Shown one piece after another: positions 19,005-27,176 of a stretch of DNA of 64,000 nucleotides. The stretch is taken from assembly GCF_039541115.1 (NCBI RefSeq), contig NZ_BAABFP010000002.1, positions 124,001-188,000 on the forward strand, given 5' to 3'. Positions within the stretch are counted from its first letter, which is position 1; every line of letters begins with the position of its first letter. The position numbers and the translations under genes are program-made. The notes under the pieces were generated by a model that made no database searches, was not told the DNA's origin, and saw only the letters and a program-made list of their open reading frames with translations. This stretch comes from Angustibacter luteus (GTDB lineage: Bacteria > Actinomycetota > Actinomycetes > Actinomycetales > Angustibacteraceae).

Positions 19005-20605
19005 TCGAGCCCCAGCAGGAGCGGATAGCCCTGCTGCCCGCCGTCCACCACGCTGACCTCGATGTCGCGGCGGGTGGCCCGGACCTCGTCGACGACCGCC
19101 TGCGCGAGGCGGCTGGACGTCGGGTCGTTCCCGGTCACGACGGTCAGCAGCTCGCCGCCCGCGGACAGCAGCCGGGACAGCACCGCCCGGGCCACCTGGG
19201 CCAGGTCGGCGCCGACCTCGACGACGTCGCCGTCCACCAGCCCGAGCCCGTCGCCGACCCGGCACCAGCCGGCCGACGTCAGGGCGTCGCGGGTCGCGAC
19301 CGTCACGCCGCCGTGCCTCGTCGCGGCCGCCGCGGCGGCCATCCGCACCAGGTCCTCGCCGGCAGAACCGCTCGGGTCGTGCACGGCGATCGCGGCCAGC
19401 CCCTGCACCGCGGCGCGGGTGGGCAGCACCGCCACCTGCACGCCCTCATCCCGGGCCGCGGAGGCCGCCGCGTTCGCGGCGGCCAGGGTGTCGGGGTCGT
19501 TGGGCAGCAGCACGACCGAGGGGGCACCGGCAGCCCGGACGGCGTCGAGCAGCTCGGCCGTCGAGGCGCGCCGGCCCGGTCCGCTGTGCACGACGGTGGC
19601 GCCGCACTCCTCGAACAGCCGGGCCAGCCCTGGCCCGGCCGCGCCGGCCACCACGGCGAGCCCTGCGCTCGCGCCGGTCGCGAGCGCGCGTCGCTCCCGC
19701 TGGGCGGCGAAGGTGGTGACCCGGATGCGGTGCGGTCGTCCGGCGGCCATCCCGGCCTCGATCGCCGCTCCGACGTCGTCGGTGTGCACGTGGACGTTCC
19801 ACAGCCCGGCGCCGCCGACGACGACCACGGCGTCGCCGAGCCCGTCGAGTGCGGCGCGAAGTGCGGGGACGGCCTCGTGCTCGGCGTCCAGCAGGTACAT
19901 CACCTCGTGCGCGGGTCCGCCGGCCTCGAGGTCGCCGCAGCTCTCGGCGGCGCTGCGCCCGCCGGTCGGTCGTGGGCGCTGGCGCACCATCCGACGCCCG
20001 GACAGCGTGCCGGCGAGCGCCTCGAGCAGCACCACGACACCCAGCGCGCCGGCGTCCACGACACCGGCGCGGCTGAGCGGCTCGAGCTGCTCGGTGGTGG
20101 CGGCCAGGGCGGCGCGGGCCGCACTGAGCGCGTGCTCGACGGCGCCCGCCGGATCCGCGTCCGGGTAGTCCTGGGCGGCGTCGCTGGCGGCCCGCACGAC
20201 GGTGAGCATGGTCCCCTCGACCGGGCGCCCGACGGCGGCGTACGCCTGGTCGGTGGCCCGTCCCATCGCGGCTCGAACGGTGTCGGCGCCGCCGTCCGGG
20301 CGCTCGGTCAGCACGTCCGCCCAGCCCCGCAGCAGCTGGCTGAGGATGACGCCGGAGTTGCCGCGCGCACCGAGCAGGGCGCCGCGGGCGAAGGCGTCGG
20401 CGACCGCGGCCAGGTCCGCGCCGTCCGGGAGCTCCTCGACCGCGGCCACGGCGGCCTCGACGGTCAGGTACATGTTGGTGCCGGTGTCGCCGTCCGGGAC
20501 CGGGAAGACGTTCAACCCGTCGATCTCGTCCCGGCGGTCCCCGAGGTGCTCCAGCGCGACGATCCCCCAGCGTCGGGCCGCGCGGGCGTCCAGGTGGTCG
20601 AGCAC
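19001..20605 (-). CDS. DAK-domain protein, FakA/YloV-like kinase
   Basis: 534 aa. The N-terminal DhaL/DAK2 domain has LNVFPVPDGDTGTNMYLT and ARGNSGVILSQLLRGWAD, the two Mg-ATP loops. The C-terminal half resembles the FakA/YloV region that receives acyl groups from a DegV-type FakB protein. In firmicutes the family phosphorylates fatty acids; that role is not established for actinobacteria, so only the kinase fold is firm. GTG 20605 is 6 nt after TAGCCT, a leaderless layout. recG is translationally coupled downstream. Confidence 0.9.
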   Translation of the reverse strand: MLDHLDARAARRWGIVALEHLGDRRDEIDGLNVFPVPDGDTGTNMYLTVEAAVAAVEELPDGADLAAVADAFARGALLGARGNSGVILSQLLRGWADVLTERPDGGADTVRAAMGRATDQAYAAVGRPVEGTMLTVVRAASDAAQDYPDADPAGAVEHALSAARAALAATTEQLEPLSRAGVVDAGALGVVVLLEALAGTLSGRRMVRQRPRPTGGRSAAESCGDLEAGGPAHEVMYLLDAEHEAVPALRAALDGLGDAVVVVGGAGLWNVHVHTDDVGAAIEAGMAAGRPHRIRVTTFAAQRERRALATGASAGLAVVAGAAGPGLARLFEECGATVVHSGPGRRASTAELLDAVRAAGAPSVVLLPNDPDTLAAANAAASAARDEGVQVAVLPTRAAVQGLAAIAVHDPSGSAGEDLVRMAAAAAATRHGGVTVATRDALTSAGWCRVGDGLGLVDGDVVEVGADLAQVARAVLSRLLSAGGELLTVVTGNDPTSSRLAQAVVDEVRATRRDIEVSVVDGGQQGYPLLLGLE

Positions 20606-20611
20606 GGTGGA

Positions 20612-20621
20612 AGGCTAGCCT
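20612..20621. promoter_or_regulatory. Palindromic -10 (AGGCTAGCCT) for DAK gene
   Basis: The minus-strand TAGCCT (20612-20617) lies 6 nt before the DAK-domain GTG. Because the 10-mer is self-complementary, a TAGCCT also points rightward toward rpmB. Confidence 0.5.
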
Positions 20622-20644
20622 GCCGCCTGCCCGGCACCGCCGGT

Positions 20645-20674
20645 TTGGGCTAGTGGCCCGCTGTCGGATACGCT
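20645..20674 (+). promoter_or_regulatory. Probable rpmB promoter
   Basis: TTGGGC, 18 bp, TACGCT. It would give a leader of about 105 nt before the rpmB Shine-Dalgarno. Confidence 0.4.
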
Positions 20675-20786
20675 GTATCGGCTGCCCGAAGGCTCGGGCA
20701 CTTTCGCGCGTCCCGCTCGCACATCACGTGCGTTCCTGCGGCTGGCGCGCGGACCACCGACAGAACCAGTGATCAGGAGAACACCC

Positions 20787-20981
20787 GTGGCTGCCAACTG
20801 CGACGTCTGCGGCAAGGGGCCGGGTTTCGGTCATTCCATCTCGCACTCGCACCGTCGGACCAAGCGTCGCTGGAACCCGAACATCCAGCGCGTGCGCGCC
20901 AAGGTCGGCGCGGCCGGTGTGACGCCGAAGCGTCTGAACGTGTGCACGTCCTGCCTGAAGGCGGGCAAGGTCACTCGCTGA
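20787..20981 (+). CDS. rpmB: 50S ribosomal protein L28
   Basis: 64 aa beginning [20 protein letters not shown], with CDVC and CTSC as a zinc-binding pair. Start GTG 20787 with AGGAG 7 nt upstream; an in-frame ATG 18 nt earlier overlaps that Shine-Dalgarno and is not used. Divergent from the DAK-domain gene, the usual actinobacterial context. Confidence 0.97.
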   Translation: MAANCDVCGKGPGFGHSISHSHRRTKRRWNPNIQRVRAKVGAAGVTPKRLNVCTSCLKAGKVTR

Positions 20982-21000
20982 CCTGCTGAGCTCGTACGGC

Positions 21001-21035
21001 CGAGGGCCGGTCCCCGCATCGGGGGCCGGCCCTCG
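21001..21035 (+). terminator. rpmB terminator hairpin
   Basis: A 14-bp GC stem with one mismatch and a 5-nt loop, 19 nt after the rpmB stop. Arms start CGAGGGCCGG and end CCGGCCCTCG; no U-run, as usual in this GC range. Confidence 0.7.
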
Positions 21036-21053
21036 ACCTGTTTGCCCCACCAC

Positions 21054-21167
21054 CCGCCGTGATCATGCACGTTCGCCCCACCGGGCGGCCCACCCCTCCG
21101 CCGTGATCATGCACGTTCGCCCCGGCCCGCAGCACCCGGGTGGGCGAACGTGCATGATCACGGCGGG
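21054..21167. repeat. Three-copy intergenic repeat, two forming a 25-bp hairpin
   Basis: Unit CCGCCGTGATCATGCACGTT plus CGCCC occurs at 21054-21078 and 21098-21122 (direct) and inverted at 21142-21166. The second and third copies are exactly complementary over 25 bp around a 19-nt loop. The core GTGATCATGCAC is itself nearly self-complementary. It lies between the 3-prime ends of rpmB and thiL and may act as a two-way terminator or be a dispersed repeat. Confidence 0.85.
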
Positions 21168-21179
21168 GGTGGGGTGGGG

Positions 21180-22172
21180 TCAGGGGCGGAAGTGGTCCCA
21201 GCCGAGGGTGTCGAGCGGCTCGCCGTCCAGCAGGACGTCCGGTCGCCCGATGACCCGCGGCAGCACCTCGCCGACCGGCACGAAACCGACCGGGGGCTCG
21301 ACGCCAGGGGGGAAGGTCGCCGCGAGCGCGTGGTCCTCGCCCCCGCCGAGCACCCAGCGCATCGCATCCGTCTCCGGTCGCCCGAGCGCGGTGTTGGCCG
21401 GCCACAGGGGGCGGGCGAAGGCGTCCGCCGCCAGGTTCCAGTCCAGGTCGATGGTGACACCGCTCGCCCGGGCCACCCGGCCCAGGTCGCGCACGAGCCC
21501 ATCACTGACGTCGAGCATGGACGTCGCCCCCGCGACGGCCGCTGCCACCCCGGCGGCGTAGGGCGGGGTCGGGCGTCGGTGCGCCGCCACGAGCTCGGGG
21601 GCCACGTCGCCGCGCCCGAGCTCGAGCAGCTCCCAGCCGGCGCCGGACCGGCCGAGGGCCCCGGCGACGGCCACCACGTCCCCCGGGCGCGCACCGGACC
21701 GCAGCACCGGGGCACGGCCCTGCAGGTCGCCCAGGGCGGTCACCGACACCACGATCACCGGTCCGGAGGACAGGTCGCCGCCCACCACCCCCGCGCCCGT
21801 CCCGGCGCAGGCAGCGGCCAGCCCGTCGGCCAGCCCCAGCGCCCAGGCCACCTCGAGCTCCGGCGGCGCGACCAACCCGACCAGCAGCGCGGTCGGCACC
21901 GCCCCCATCGCGGCGACGTCCGCCAAGTTCTGGGCGGCCGCCTTCCAGCCGACGTCTGGTGCGCTGGACCAGTCCCGGCGGAAGTCCCGGCCCTCGACCA
22001 GCACGTCGGTCGTGGCCACCACCCGCCCATCCGGCGCGGCCACCACCGCGGTGTCGTCGCCGGGCCCGAGCAGGGTGGCGGCGGCGACCGGCAGGCGCGG
22101 GAAGATCAGCCGCAGCAGGCCGTCCTCCCCCACGTCGGAAAGACGGGACGGGCCCGAATCGTCAACTGGCAC
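21180..22172 (-). CDS. thiL: Thiamine-monophosphate kinase
   Basis: Phosphorylates thiamine monophosphate to the active pyrophosphate. About 330 aa. Motifs: LLGPGDDTAVV (ATP/Mg), TTDVLVEGRDF (substrate Asp), GWKAAAQNLADVAAMGA, VVGGDLSSG, MLDVSDGLVRDL and GGGEDHALAAT. Start GTG 22172 is 7 nt after TACCGT, so probably leaderless; GTG 22181 three codons upstream sits on the -10 box and is less likely. Convergent with rpmB. Confidence 0.93.
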   Translation of the reverse strand: MPVDDSGPSRLSDVGEDGLLRLIFPRLPVAAATLLGPGDDTAVVAAPDGRVVATTDVLVEGRDFRRDWSSAPDVGWKAAAQNLADVAAMGAVPTALLVGLVAPPELEVAWALGLADGLAAACAGTGAGVVGGDLSSGPVIVVSVTALGDLQGRAPVLRSGARPGDVVAVAGALGRSGAGWELLELGRGDVAPELVAAHRRPTPPYAAGVAAAVAGATSMLDVSDGLVRDLGRVARASGVTIDLDWNLAADAFARPLWPANTALGRPETDAMRWVLGGGEDHALAATFPPGVEPPVGFVPVGEVLPRVIGRPDVLLDGEPLDTLGWDHFRP

Positions 22173-22179
22173 GTCGGGC

Positions 22180-22189
22180 ACGGTAGCGT
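22180..22189. promoter_or_regulatory. Overlapping divergent -10 boxes between thiL and lrp-like gene
   Basis: The 10-mer ACGGTAGCGT reads TACCGT leftward (7 nt before the thiL start) and TAGCGT rightward (leader of about 44 nt before the lrp-like gene), so the two -10 boxes share bases. Confidence 0.5.
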
Positions 22190-22239
22190 TCGCTTCGACG
22201 CGGGGCAGTGGGCACCGCACGAACCCCCTGGAGGACGCG

Positions 22240-22476
22240 GTGGTGGTGCAGGCCTACATCCTCATCCAGACCGAGGTCGGCAAGGCCGCCACGGTCGCCG
22301 AGACGATCGCCGGCATCTCCGGCGTCACCCTCGCCGAGGACGTCACCGGCCCCTACGACGTCATCGCGCGGGTCGAGGCCCGCAACGTGGACGAGCTGGG
22401 CAAGCTCGTGATCGCCAAGATCCAGGACGTCGCCGGCATCACCCGCACGCTGACGTGCACCGTCGTCCACGTCTGA
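22240..22476 (+). CDS. Stand-alone Lrp/AsnC ligand-binding (RAM) domain protein
   Basis: 78 aa, MVVQAYILIQTEVGKAATVA to TLTCTVVHV: a complete alpha/beta RAM domain without the helix-turn-helix of full Lrp proteins. Three GTG codons stand in a row after GGAGG at 22230; the first is 5 nt away and the second 8 nt. Such stand-alone domains bind amino acids and may modulate full-length Lrp proteins; no partner is in the window. The next gene overlaps it by 22 nt. Confidence 0.88.
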   Translation: MVVQAYILIQTEVGKAATVAETIAGISGVTLAEDVTGPYDVIARVEARNVDELGKLVIAKIQDVAGITRTLTCTVVHV

Positions 22477-22928
22477 TCCTCGCCCTCTCGCTGCTCGCCG
22501 CGGCGGCCCTGGTCGCCGTGGCGCTCACCTGGTGGTGGACCGGCCGGCCGCTGTCCGTCACAGCGCCGGCGAACGCGGCCGATCCGGCCTGCGCGGCGAT
22601 GGCCGCGCGGCTGCCGAGCCAGGTCCACGGGCAGGACCGGGTCGAGACGACGTCGGACTCCCCGGCCGTCGCGGCCTGGGGTGACCCCGCGGTCATCTGG
22701 CGCTGCGGCGTCGCACCGCCCGGACCGACCACCGACGAGTGCCTCGACGTGAACGGCGTCGACTGGGTGGCGCACCCGCTCGCCGACGGGACGTCGTTCA
22801 CCACCTACGGGCGCGACCCGGCCGTGCAGGTGCTCGTCCCGAAGCACTACGCGCCCGAGCCGCTGCTGCTGCCGCCGCTGTCGGGCGTCGCGGCGACCCT
22901 GCCGCAGGGCGGGCGCCGCTGCAGCTGA
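22455..22928 (+). CDS. DUF3515 membrane-anchored protein
   Basis: 157 aa with an N-terminal membrane helix (LILALSLLAAAALVAVALTW) and an extracytoplasmic domain with several cysteines (DPACAAMAARLP, WRCGVAPPGPTTDECLDV, GRRCS), the DUF3515 pattern. No lipobox is evident. Start GTG 22455 lies within the end of the lrp-like gene in another frame. It ends 1 bp from the convergent ddl. The family is actinobacterial with unknown function; lrp-DUF3515-ddl-thiL clustering is conserved. Confidence 0.85.
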   Translation: MHRRPRLILALSLLAAAALVAVALTWWWTGRPLSVTAPANAADPACAAMAARLPSQVHGQDRVETTSDSPAVAAWGDPAVIWRCGVAPPGPTTDECLDVNGVDWVAHPLADGTSFTTYGRDPAVQVLVPKHYAPEPLLLPPLSGVAATLPQGGRRCS

Positions 22929-22929
22929 C

Positions 22930-24084
22930 TCAGCGCAGGCCGGTGGGTCGGCGCAGGGCGAGCTGGATGAGCCGGTCCACCAGGGCCGGGTAGTCGACGC
23001 CGGACACGGCCCACAGCTGCGGGTACATCGAGTGCGGGGTGAACCCGGGCATCGTGTTGATCTCGTTGACCACGACGTCGCCGTCGCTGGTCCAGAACAC
23101 GTCGACGCGGGCCAGCCCCTCGCAGCCCATCACGTCGAACGCCTGCACCGAGAGCTCCTGCACGCGGTCGCGGACGTCGTCCGGCACGTCGGCGGGCGCG
23201 CTGAGCCGGACGTTGCCGGAGTCGATGTACTTGGCCTCGAAGTCGTAGAACGCGTGGCCGGACACCACCTCGATCTCGCCGAGCGCGCTGGCCCGCGGCG
23301 TTCCGTCGAGGTCCTGGAGCACCCCGCACTCCAGCTCCCGGCCGACGATGGCGGCCTCGACGACGACCTTGGGGTCGTGCTCACGGGCGGCTTCGATCGC
23401 GGGAACCAGCCCGGCGACGTCATCCACCTTGGACACGCCCATGCTCGACCCGGCCCGGGCCGGCTTGACGAACAGCGGGAACCCGAGGCGTTGCACCCGC
23501 TCCAGCACGGCGTCGCGGTCCCCGACCCACTGCCGTGGCGTGATGACCTCGTAGGGGCCGATCGGCAACCCGTGCCCGGCCAGCAGGACCTTCATGTAGT
23601 GCTTGTCCATGCCCGCGGCGGACGCCAGGACCCCCGAGCCCACGTAGGGCACGTCGCCCAGCTCGAGCAGACCTTGCAGCGTGCCGTCCTCGCCGAACGG
23701 CCCGTGCAGCAACGGGAACACGACGTCCACGTCGCCGAGCGTGGCCGGCACCTCGCCGGGCCGCAGCGCGACCAGCGCACGGTCGGTGGTGCTGGTCGGC
23801 ACCACGACGCCGGGCCCGCTGGTGTCGACCTCGGGCAGCTCGTGGCCGTGGGCCTCGAGCGCCGCCGGGTCGTCCGCGGCCAGCACCCAGCGCCCGTCCT
23901 GGGCGATGCCCACGGGGACGACGTCGTACCGGTCGCGGTCGAGTGCGCGCAGCACACCGGCCGCCGTCATGCAGCTGATCGCGTGCTCGCTGGACCGGCC
24001 GCCGAACACGACGGCCACCCTCGGCCGTCGCGGCGGGGTGGTGCTGGGCTGCTGGCTCGGCTGGGAGCTGGTGTCGTCGGTCAT
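22930..24084 (-). CDS. ddl: D-alanine--D-alanine ligase
   Basis: Makes the D-Ala-D-Ala dipeptide for peptidoglycan. 384 aa with a 20-residue Ser/Pro/Gln N-terminal extension before VAVVFGGRSSEHAISCMTA. ATP-grasp motifs: FPLLHGPFGEDGTLQGLLE, AAGMDKHYMKVLLAG, PLFVKPARAGSSMGV, and the Mg-binding DVVVNEINTMPGFTPHSMYP. Phe/Tyr context suggests an ordinary D-Ala rather than D-Lac enzyme, but I did not model it. ATG 24084. Confidence 0.96.
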   Translation of the reverse strand: MTDDTSSQPSQQPSTTPPRRPRVAVVFGGRSSEHAISCMTAAGVLRALDRDRYDVVPVGIAQDGRWVLAADDPAALEAHGHELPEVDTSGPGVVVPTSTTDRALVALRPGEVPATLGDVDVVFPLLHGPFGEDGTLQGLLELGDVPYVGSGVLASAAGMDKHYMKVLLAGHGLPIGPYEVITPRQWVGDRDAVLERVQRLGFPLFVKPARAGSSMGVSKVDDVAGLVPAIEAAREHDPKVVVEAAIVGRELECGVLQDLDGTPRASALGEIEVVSGHAFYDFEAKYIDSGNVRLSAPADVPDDVRDRVQELSVQAFDVMGCEGLARVDVFWTSDGDVVVNEINTMPGFTPHSMYPQLWAVSGVDYPALVDRLIQLALRRPTGLR

Positions 24085-24115
24085 CGCCGACCGACCTTAC
24101 CCGGCGGCGGGCGGC

Positions 24116-24121
24116 TAGCCT
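24116..24121 (+). promoter_or_regulatory. -10 box (TAGCCT), leaderless PLP enzyme gene
   Basis: TAGCCT ends 7 nt before the GTG; the bases between are pyrimidine-rich with no Shine-Dalgarno. Confidence 0.6.
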
Positions 24122-24128
24122 TTCCCCC

Positions 24129-25268
24129 GTGACCGACCAGCCGACGCCGCAGTACTCGCCCGCGACCCTGGCGGTGTCCGCCGGCCGCCCCCCGGCGGGG
24201 CCGGGTTCGGCGATGAACGAGCCGGTCTGGCTCACCTCGACCTACGGCGCGGACGGCCCGTACGACTACGGGCGCACCGGAAACCCCACCTGGGACGCGT
24301 TCGAGACCGCGCTGGGCGCCCTCGAGGGCGGCGCCGCGCTCGTCTACTCGGCGGGGATGGCGGCCGTCGCGGCTGCGGTGTCGCTGGTGCCGGACGGTGG
24401 CACGGTCGTGGCGCCGACGAGCGCCTACACCGGGACGACGGCACTGCTGCGCGAGGCGGCCGAGCGGGGGCGGCTGGTGCTGCGCGAGGTGGACCTCACG
24501 GACACCGACGCGGTCGTCGCACTGCTGCCCGGCGCCGCGATGCTCATAGTCGAGACGCCGACGAACCCGCTCTTGGACGTCGCGGACCTGCCCGGGCTGC
24601 TCGCCGCGGCTCGCCAGTCCGGAGTCCTCGTGGTGGTCGACAACACGTTCGCGACCCCGCTCGGGCAGCGCCCGCTCGAGCACGGCGCGGACGTCGTCGT
24701 GCACTCGGTGACCAAGTACCTGTCCGGGCACTCCGACGTGATCCTCGGGGCGACGGTGACCCGGGACGACGAGGCCGGCCGCGCGCTGCACGAGCGGCTG
24801 CGCGCCCACCGCCGACTGTCCGGCAGCATCGCCGGGCCCTCGGAGGTCTGGCTCGCCCTGCGCGGCCTGCGGACGCTGGCCCTGCGGGTGGAGCGCGCCC
24901 AGGCCAATGCCACCGAGCTGGCGCGTCGTCTGCAGGAGCACCCGGTGGTGTCGCGGGTGCGGCACCCCTCACTCCCGCAGGACCCCGGCCACGATCGGGC
25001 CCGCAAGCAGATGCTGGGCTTCGGTTCGATCGTCGCCGTCGAGGTCGGCGGCGACGCCGACCGCGCCGAGCGGGTCGCCGCCGGCACCCGGTTGTGGGTG
25101 CACGCGACGAGCCTCGGCGGAGTCGAGTCCACGCTGGAACGTCGCCGCCGGCACCCCTTGGAGCCCGACGACGTCCCGGTCGACCTGCTGCGGCTGTCCG
25201 TCGGTGTCGAGGACGTCGAGGACCTGTGGGCCGACCTCGACCAGGCCCTGCGGGGGTCGGACGCATGA
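24129..25268 (+). CDS. Cys/Met metabolism PLP enzyme (cystathionine gamma-synthase/lyase-like)
   Basis: 379-aa trans-sulfuration family enzyme. Seen: YDYGRTGNPTWDAFETALGALEGG (phosphate/PLP contacts), YSAGMAAVAA, ETPTNPLLDVADL, VDNTFATP and the Schiff-base lysine in HSVTKYLSGHSDVILG. C-terminal SLGGVESTLERRRRHP replaces the more usual ESL..HPA motif, so substrate choice between cystathionine synthesis, its cleavage and methionine gamma-lysis is open. Leaderless GTG start. The next gene begins in an ATGA overlap, so the two are co-translated. Confidence 0.88.
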   Translation: MTDQPTPQYSPATLAVSAGRPPAGPGSAMNEPVWLTSTYGADGPYDYGRTGNPTWDAFETALGALEGGAALVYSAGMAAVAAAVSLVPDGGTVVAPTSAYTGTTALLREAAERGRLVLREVDLTDTDAVVALLPGAAMLIVETPTNPLLDVADLPGLLAAARQSGVLVVVDNTFATPLGQRPLEHGADVVVHSVTKYLSGHSDVILGATVTRDDEAGRALHERLRAHRRLSGSIAGPSEVWLALRGLRTLALRVERAQANATELARRLQEHPVVSRVRHPSLPQDPGHDRARKQMLGFGSIVAVEVGGDADRAERVAAGTRLWVHATSLGGVESTLERRRRHPLEPDDVPVDLLRLSVGVEDVEDLWADLDQALRGSDA

Positions 25269-26167
25269 CCCGCCCGCCCACCGGCGAGGTCCGGCAGCTG
25301 GACGTCGTCACGCCCGACGGCCGGGTCCTGCACGTGCACGACGACGGTGAGCCGGGCGACGAGCGGGTTCCGCTGCTGCTGCACCACGGCACGCCGCAGT
25401 CCGCGCTGCTGCTCGGCTCGCAGCTGGCCGCAGCCCGAGCCCGCGGCATCCGGCTCGTCGGCTACGACCGGCCCGGCTACGGCGGCTCCAGCCGTCAGGC
25501 CGGACGCCGGGTGGCGGATGCCGCGAGCGACGCGGCCACGGTCGCCGACGCGCTGGGGCTGGACCGGTTCCTGACCTCCGGCGCCTCCGGCGGCGGCCCG
25601 CACGCGTTGGCCTGCGCCGCTCGGCTCGGCGACCGGGTGGCCGCGGTAGCCACTGTCGCCGGGGTCGCCCCGCACGACGCGGCCGGCCTGGACTGGCTGG
25701 GCGGCATGGGCGACGACAACGTGGTGGAGTTCTCGGCTGCCGCAGCCGGGCCGGACGAGCTGGTGCCGGTGCTCGAGCTGGGGCGCGCCATGATGCTCGC
25801 CGCCACGCCGGAGACGCTCGCCGAGGGCATGGCCAGCCTGCTGCCGCCGGCGGACCTCGTGGCCCTGCGCGGCGGGATCGGCACCTGGCTGCACGACAGC
25901 GCCGTCGCCGCACTCGCCCAGGGCCACGACGGCTGGCTGGACGACGACCTCGCGTTCGTGCAGGACTGGGGCTTCGACCTCGCCGACGTGCAGGCGCCGC
26001 TGCTGGTCGTGGCCGGAGGGCAGGACCTGATGGTCCCCGTCGCGCACGGCGAGTGGCTGGCCGAGACCGTTCCCGGGGCGAGCCGCTCGATCGACCCGGA
26101 CGCCGGTCACCTGTCCCTGCTGGCCGGGGTCGACGCCGTGCACGGCTGGTTGCTCGACCGCTGGTGA
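25265..26167 (+). CDS. Alpha/beta-hydrolase
   Basis: 300-aa alpha/beta-hydrolase fold protein. LLLHHGTPQSALLL supplies the oxyanion HG motif, GYDRPGYGGSS the following turn, SGASGGGPHA the nucleophile elbow with Ser (GASGG), AGGQDLMVP the acidic residue and PDAGHLSLL the catalytic His. Resembles prolyl-aminopeptidase/haloperoxidase-type hydrolases; the substrate cannot be told. ATG 25265 overlaps the stop of the PLP enzyme. Confidence 0.88.
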   Translation: MTRPPTGEVRQLDVVTPDGRVLHVHDDGEPGDERVPLLLHHGTPQSALLLGSQLAAARARGIRLVGYDRPGYGGSSRQAGRRVADAASDAATVADALGLDRFLTSGASGGGPHALACAARLGDRVAAVATVAGVAPHDAAGLDWLGGMGDDNVVEFSAAAAGPDELVPVLELGRAMMLAATPETLAEGMASLLPPADLVALRGGIGTWLHDSAVAALAQGHDGWLDDDLAFVQDWGFDLADVQAPLLVVAGGQDLMVPVAHGEWLAETVPGASRSIDPDAGHLSLLAGVDAVHGWLLDRW

Positions 26168-26174
26168 GCCGGCC

Positions 26175-27176
26175 TCAGTCGGCCTCGGCCTTGCGCGCCC
26201 GGGACAGCAGCCGACGTCCCATCTCGTCGGGCGCCAAGCCGTGGTGGACCACAGCCACGACGCCCTCCGTGATCGGCATGTCCACGTCGTTGGCCCGCGC
26301 CAGGTCCAGGATCGACTGGCAGGACTTCACGCCCTCGGCGGTCTGCCGGGTCGCCGCGATCACCTCCTGCACGCTGCGTCCCTGACCGAGCTGCACCCCG
26401 AAGGTCCGGTTGCGGGACAGCGGCGACATGCAGGTGGCGATGAGGTCGCCGACCCCGGCCAGCCCGGCGAAGGTGGCGGGATCCGCGCCCAACGCCTCCC
26501 CCAGCCGAGCGGTCTCGGCGAGCCCGCGGGTCACGATGGTGGCCTTCGTGTTGTCTCCCAGCCCCATCCCCTCGGCCATCCCGACGGCCAGCCCGATGAC
26601 GTTCTTCACGGCGCCGCCCAGCTCGGTGCCGACGACGTCCGTGGCGGTGTAGGGCCGGAACGCCGGGGTGGCGCAGGCGTGCGCCACCAGGTCCGCGACG
26701 TCGTGGTCGGTGCAGGCCACCACGCTGGCCGCGGGCTGCCGCTGGGCGATCTCGGGCGCCAGGTTGGGCCCTGACACGACAACCACCCGCCGGGGCTCGA
26801 CGCCACCGGCCTCGGCGATGACCTCGCTCATCCGCCGGGTGGTCCCGAGCTCGACGCCCTTCATCAGGGAGACCACGGCGGCCTGCGCCGGGATGAGGTC
26901 GGCCCACCGCTGCAGGTGCTCACGGATCGTCTGCGACGGCAGGGCCAGCACGACGACGTCCGCGTCCCGCATCGCCTCGGCGGCGTCCGTGGTCGCCCAG
27001 ATGGACTCGGGCAGCAGCACGTCCGGCAGGTAGTCGCCGTTGCGGTGCTCGGTGGTGATCTGCTCGGTCAGCTCGGCTCGGCGACCCCACATGGTCACCT
27101 CGCTGCCGGCGTCGGCGAGCACCAGCGCGAAGGCGGTCCCCCAGCTGCCGGTCCCCAGGACGGCGCATCGCGTCAT
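26175..27176 (-). CDS. gpsA: Glycerol-3-phosphate dehydrogenase [NAD(P)+]
   Basis: Makes sn-glycerol 3-phosphate for phospholipids from dihydroxyacetone phosphate. 333 aa: Rossmann motif VLGTGSWGTAFA at 6-17, VVSLMKGVE, VVSGPNLAPEIA, the catalytic Lys region GTELGGAVKNVIGLAVG and GVGDLIATCMSPLSRNRTFG. The ATG overlaps the stop of the upstream acyltransferase gene as ATGA, joining two consecutive steps of phospholipid synthesis. Confidence 0.97.
   Translation of the reverse strand: MTRCAVLGTGSWGTAFALVLADAGSEVTMWGRRAELTEQITTEHRNGDYLPDVLLPESIWATTDAAEAMRDADVVVLALPSQTIREHLQRWADLIPAQAAVVSLMKGVELGTTRRMSEVIAEAGGVEPRRVVVVSGPNLAPEIAQRQPAASVVACTDHDVADLVAHACATPAFRPYTATDVVGTELGGAVKNVIGLAVGMAEGMGLGDNTKATIVTRGLAETARLGEALGADPATFAGLAGVGDLIATCMSPLSRNRTFGVQLGQGRSVQEVIAATRQTAEGVKSCQSILDLARANDVDMPITEGVVAVVHHGLAPDEMGRRLLSRARKAEAD

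Noticed and set aside
20997-21180. Small ORFs in the rpmB-thiL gap
   Set aside because: They consist of translated hairpin repeats.
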